From the NCBI GenBank assembly GCA_964035575.1, contig OZ037926.1, forward strand, positions 806,001 through 870,000: a DNA stretch of 64,000 nt. The letters run 5' to 3'. A model generated the notes under the pieces. The model was not told the DNA's origin, ran no database searches, and saw only the letters and a list, made by a program, of their open reading frames with translations. This stretch comes from Rhynchopus sp. YZ270_cl-10. Taxonomy: Eukaryota > Euglenozoa > Diplonemea > Diplonemida > Diplonemidae. The stretch's first letter is position 1. Each line of letters starts with the position of its first letter. Positions 62,605-64,000 of this stretch are shown piece after piece. The translations under genes and the position numbers were made by a program.

Positions 62605-64000
62605 TCAAACATATAATGCACATGACATACTCGTCGGGGTATCATCTGAGAGTCTGTAGTCCGGCGAGAGGGATGTGATCTTCTCTATCTTTGGCGAGGT
62701 GAGCTGGATGCCGAGGTTTGCGATCCTTTGCCCCATGCGCTGCGAGAGGGCTTGGAACTCGTGGTCTATGGGCGCCTCTGTGAAGACGAGGGGTTTGACT
62801 GGAGAGGGCGACTGCATGGTGTCGGCCCACCAGCTCTTGCCGGGGGGGTCGCGGTCGGTGGCGTTGCTGAGGAGGCTGCGTGCGTCGCTGGCGGCGGAGT
62901 TGGGTGAGAGCATGATGTCTATGGTGGCGGGTGGCATGGGGCTTTCCTTAGGAGGGAGGGCTGCACGCGCCAGCATGGCGGGTGTGGACGGCACAGACTG
63001 CACAGACTGCATGTGCTGTGTCGCACCACGCAGCTCAGCATTTTCCCTCTCCAACCCCTCACACCTCCCCCGCAAAGCATTCATATTATCCCGATACTCA
63101 GAAAACGCCTGAAAATACGTCTCAACCCGCTTCTTATTGGTCTCCTTAAAGCTGTTCAGCTCGTCCCTCTCCGCCTTGACCTCTTTGACCTGCTCCATGA
63201 GCTGCATCAGACGTGTTTGGTGCACGCGCTCCTTCTCCTTCTCGGTCCGTTTGAAGCCCTCCATCTGCTCGGTTAGAAGGCGGATCCGTTCGCCCAGCTC
63301 CTCGCGGCTGTGCAGCACCTTCTCGAGGAGGACGGAGGCGGCGGTGGGGCCTTGCTGCTGTCTTGTGGTGTCGTTCGCCACCACCTCCAGCAGCGCCTCG
63401 ATGGACATCGTGGTTTCGCCTGTCTGTGGGCACACCTGCATCACATCCTGCAGGGCAGCTTCCAGCTCGTCACGTCTCGCTTCAGGGGACTGCACCGCCC
63501 TCAGACCAGGCGGCGAGTTGTCACCATACCCGTCTTCAATGGACTGACACCGTGCAGGGTTGTTCGTTTGTGCTGTCTGCAGTACATCGCCAGACGCAGA
63601 CTCAAACACCCCTGCCAGCGCCTGCACCTCCCCAGAGAGCACAAAGGCGGCCGGTGTGTTCTGCTTAGTGGGCGGCAGGTTGGTGTGCAGATGCTGCGCC
63701 AAATGGACGAGACGCTGTGCTAGGGTGAGCTGCAGATGCGACAGTGCCGCGGTCGACTCGATCTGGGTACGCATATGTCTGAGGGCAAGCGCCACGGCCT
63801 CGTCCTCCTCTAGCGCACGCTCCTTCGTCTCTGTGCGCCACTGCTTCAAATCTGTCCACAGGCTGTGCACGAGCTCGGTGTGTGTCTCCAAATCTTTTGC
63901 AACAACGTCTCTGTCGAAGTCGCCACTCACCCTCGTGTTGTGGACGTACGCATTGCCGGGCTCGTTGTCTGTCTGTGTAGCGGCTGTTAAGGGCTGCAGC
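62605..64000 (-). CDS. Coiled-coil protein, 5' end outside the window
   Basis: The frame is open from the window end to a stop at 62605, so at least 460 residues are present and the start lies beyond 64000. A helical region (TELVHSLWTDLKQWRTETKE), a linker and a long coiled coil (LLEKVLHSREELGERIRLL to RCEGLERENAEL) lead to a proline- and serine-rich tail. A GTATGT at 62630 near the end (after SDDTPTS) may be a donor, in which case the last few residues given here are intron. There is no enzymatic motif and the function is unknown. Confidence 0.7.
   Translation of the reverse strand, partial: LQPLTAATQTDNEPGNAYVHNTRVSGDFDRDVVAKDLETHTELVHSLWTDLKQWRTETKERALEEDEAVALALRHMRTQIESTAALSHLQLTLAQRLVHLAQHLHTNLPPTKQNTPAAFVLSGEVQALAGVFESASGDVLQTAQTNNPARCQSIEDGYGDNSPPGLRAVQSPEARRDELEAALQDVMQVCPQTGETTMSIEALLEVVANDTTRQQQGPTAASVLLEKVLHSREELGERIRLLTEQMEGFKRTEKEKERVHQTRLMQLMEQVKEVKAERDELNSFKETNKKRVETYFQAFSEYRDNMNALRGRCEGLERENAELRGATQHMQSVQSVPSTPAMLARAALPPKESPMPPATIDIMLSPNSAASDARSLLSNATDRDPPGKSWWADTMQSPSPVKPLVFTEAPIDHEFQALSQRMGQRIANLGIQLTSPKIEKITSLSPDYRLSDDTPTSMSCALYV

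Noticed and set aside
1-64000. tRNA and rRNA genes
   Set aside because: I found no T-loop and box A pair or rRNA core by eye. A few GGTTCGA matches are isolated. A dedicated scan could still find one.

Overview
This window is nuclear DNA of a microbial eukaryote, probably a flagellate. The genes are GC-richer than the AT-rich, homopolymer-rich spacers and use the standard code. Many are split by short introns: 17 of the 18 donors I place start with GTATG (T, A or C next), one with GTAAGA, and all acceptors end in CAG or TTCAG-type AG. The protein set is ordinary eukaryotic housekeeping (eIF5B, ribosomal protein L31e, a dynamin, the GATOR2/SEA subunit WDR24, ZNF598/Hel2, a GST) plus genes that suggest cilia or centrosomes (a CFAP43/44-like WD protein, an Sfi1-like centrin-binding protein, and a docking-domain protein). 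I cannot name the species. A metamonad-like excavate is possible given the rigid GTATGT donor, but that is inference.

Layout. Every gene I can support (19 of 19) lies on the minus strand. From 1 to 14 kb: the 5' part of a WD-repeat gene, two tandem eIF5B genes and a small two-exon gene. From 14 to 27 kb: a KCTD-type BTB protein, a secreted cysteine-rich repeat protein, a small acidic protein and WDR24. From 29.7 to 38.6 kb: a single-exon 1,883-residue protein with an N-terminal RIIa/Dpy-30-like docking motif and several globin-like domains, then a secreted M23 peptidase with lectin-like repeats that looks acquired from bacteria. From 39.4 to 40.2 kb: a coiled-coil gene. From 40.2 to 46.7 kb: a gene-free stretch packed with non-autonomous DNA transposons and satellites. 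From 46.7 to 64 kb: ZNF598/Hel2, two L31e genes, the Sfi1-like gene, a dynamin-related GTPase, a sigma-like GST, an ankyrin protein and a coiled-coil gene that runs off the window.

The spacers and introns hold many small repeats. The commonest is a 40-50 bp unit with a short stem-loop whose loop reads CTCTCGT. All recognisable copies point the same way, and in the sense of the genes each one reads hairpin, short spacer, pyrimidine tract. One copy sits in intron 1 of eIF5B-1 and is cleanly absent from the same, otherwise nearly identical intron of eIF5B-2. Several miniature inverted-repeat elements have ends of the type TGG(N)GTG and 5-bp target duplications. Others have hAT-like ends, and one is a perfect 68-bp-arm palindrome. 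A roughly 90-bp module recurs inside three unrelated inverted-repeat elements and in a tandem duplication. I saw no transposase, no retroelement, no virus-like element, no tRNA or rRNA gene and no CRISPR array.

The most promising object is the multi-globin docking protein at 29723-35374. Next come the mobile hairpin family and the group of inverted-repeat elements that share 5-bp duplications.
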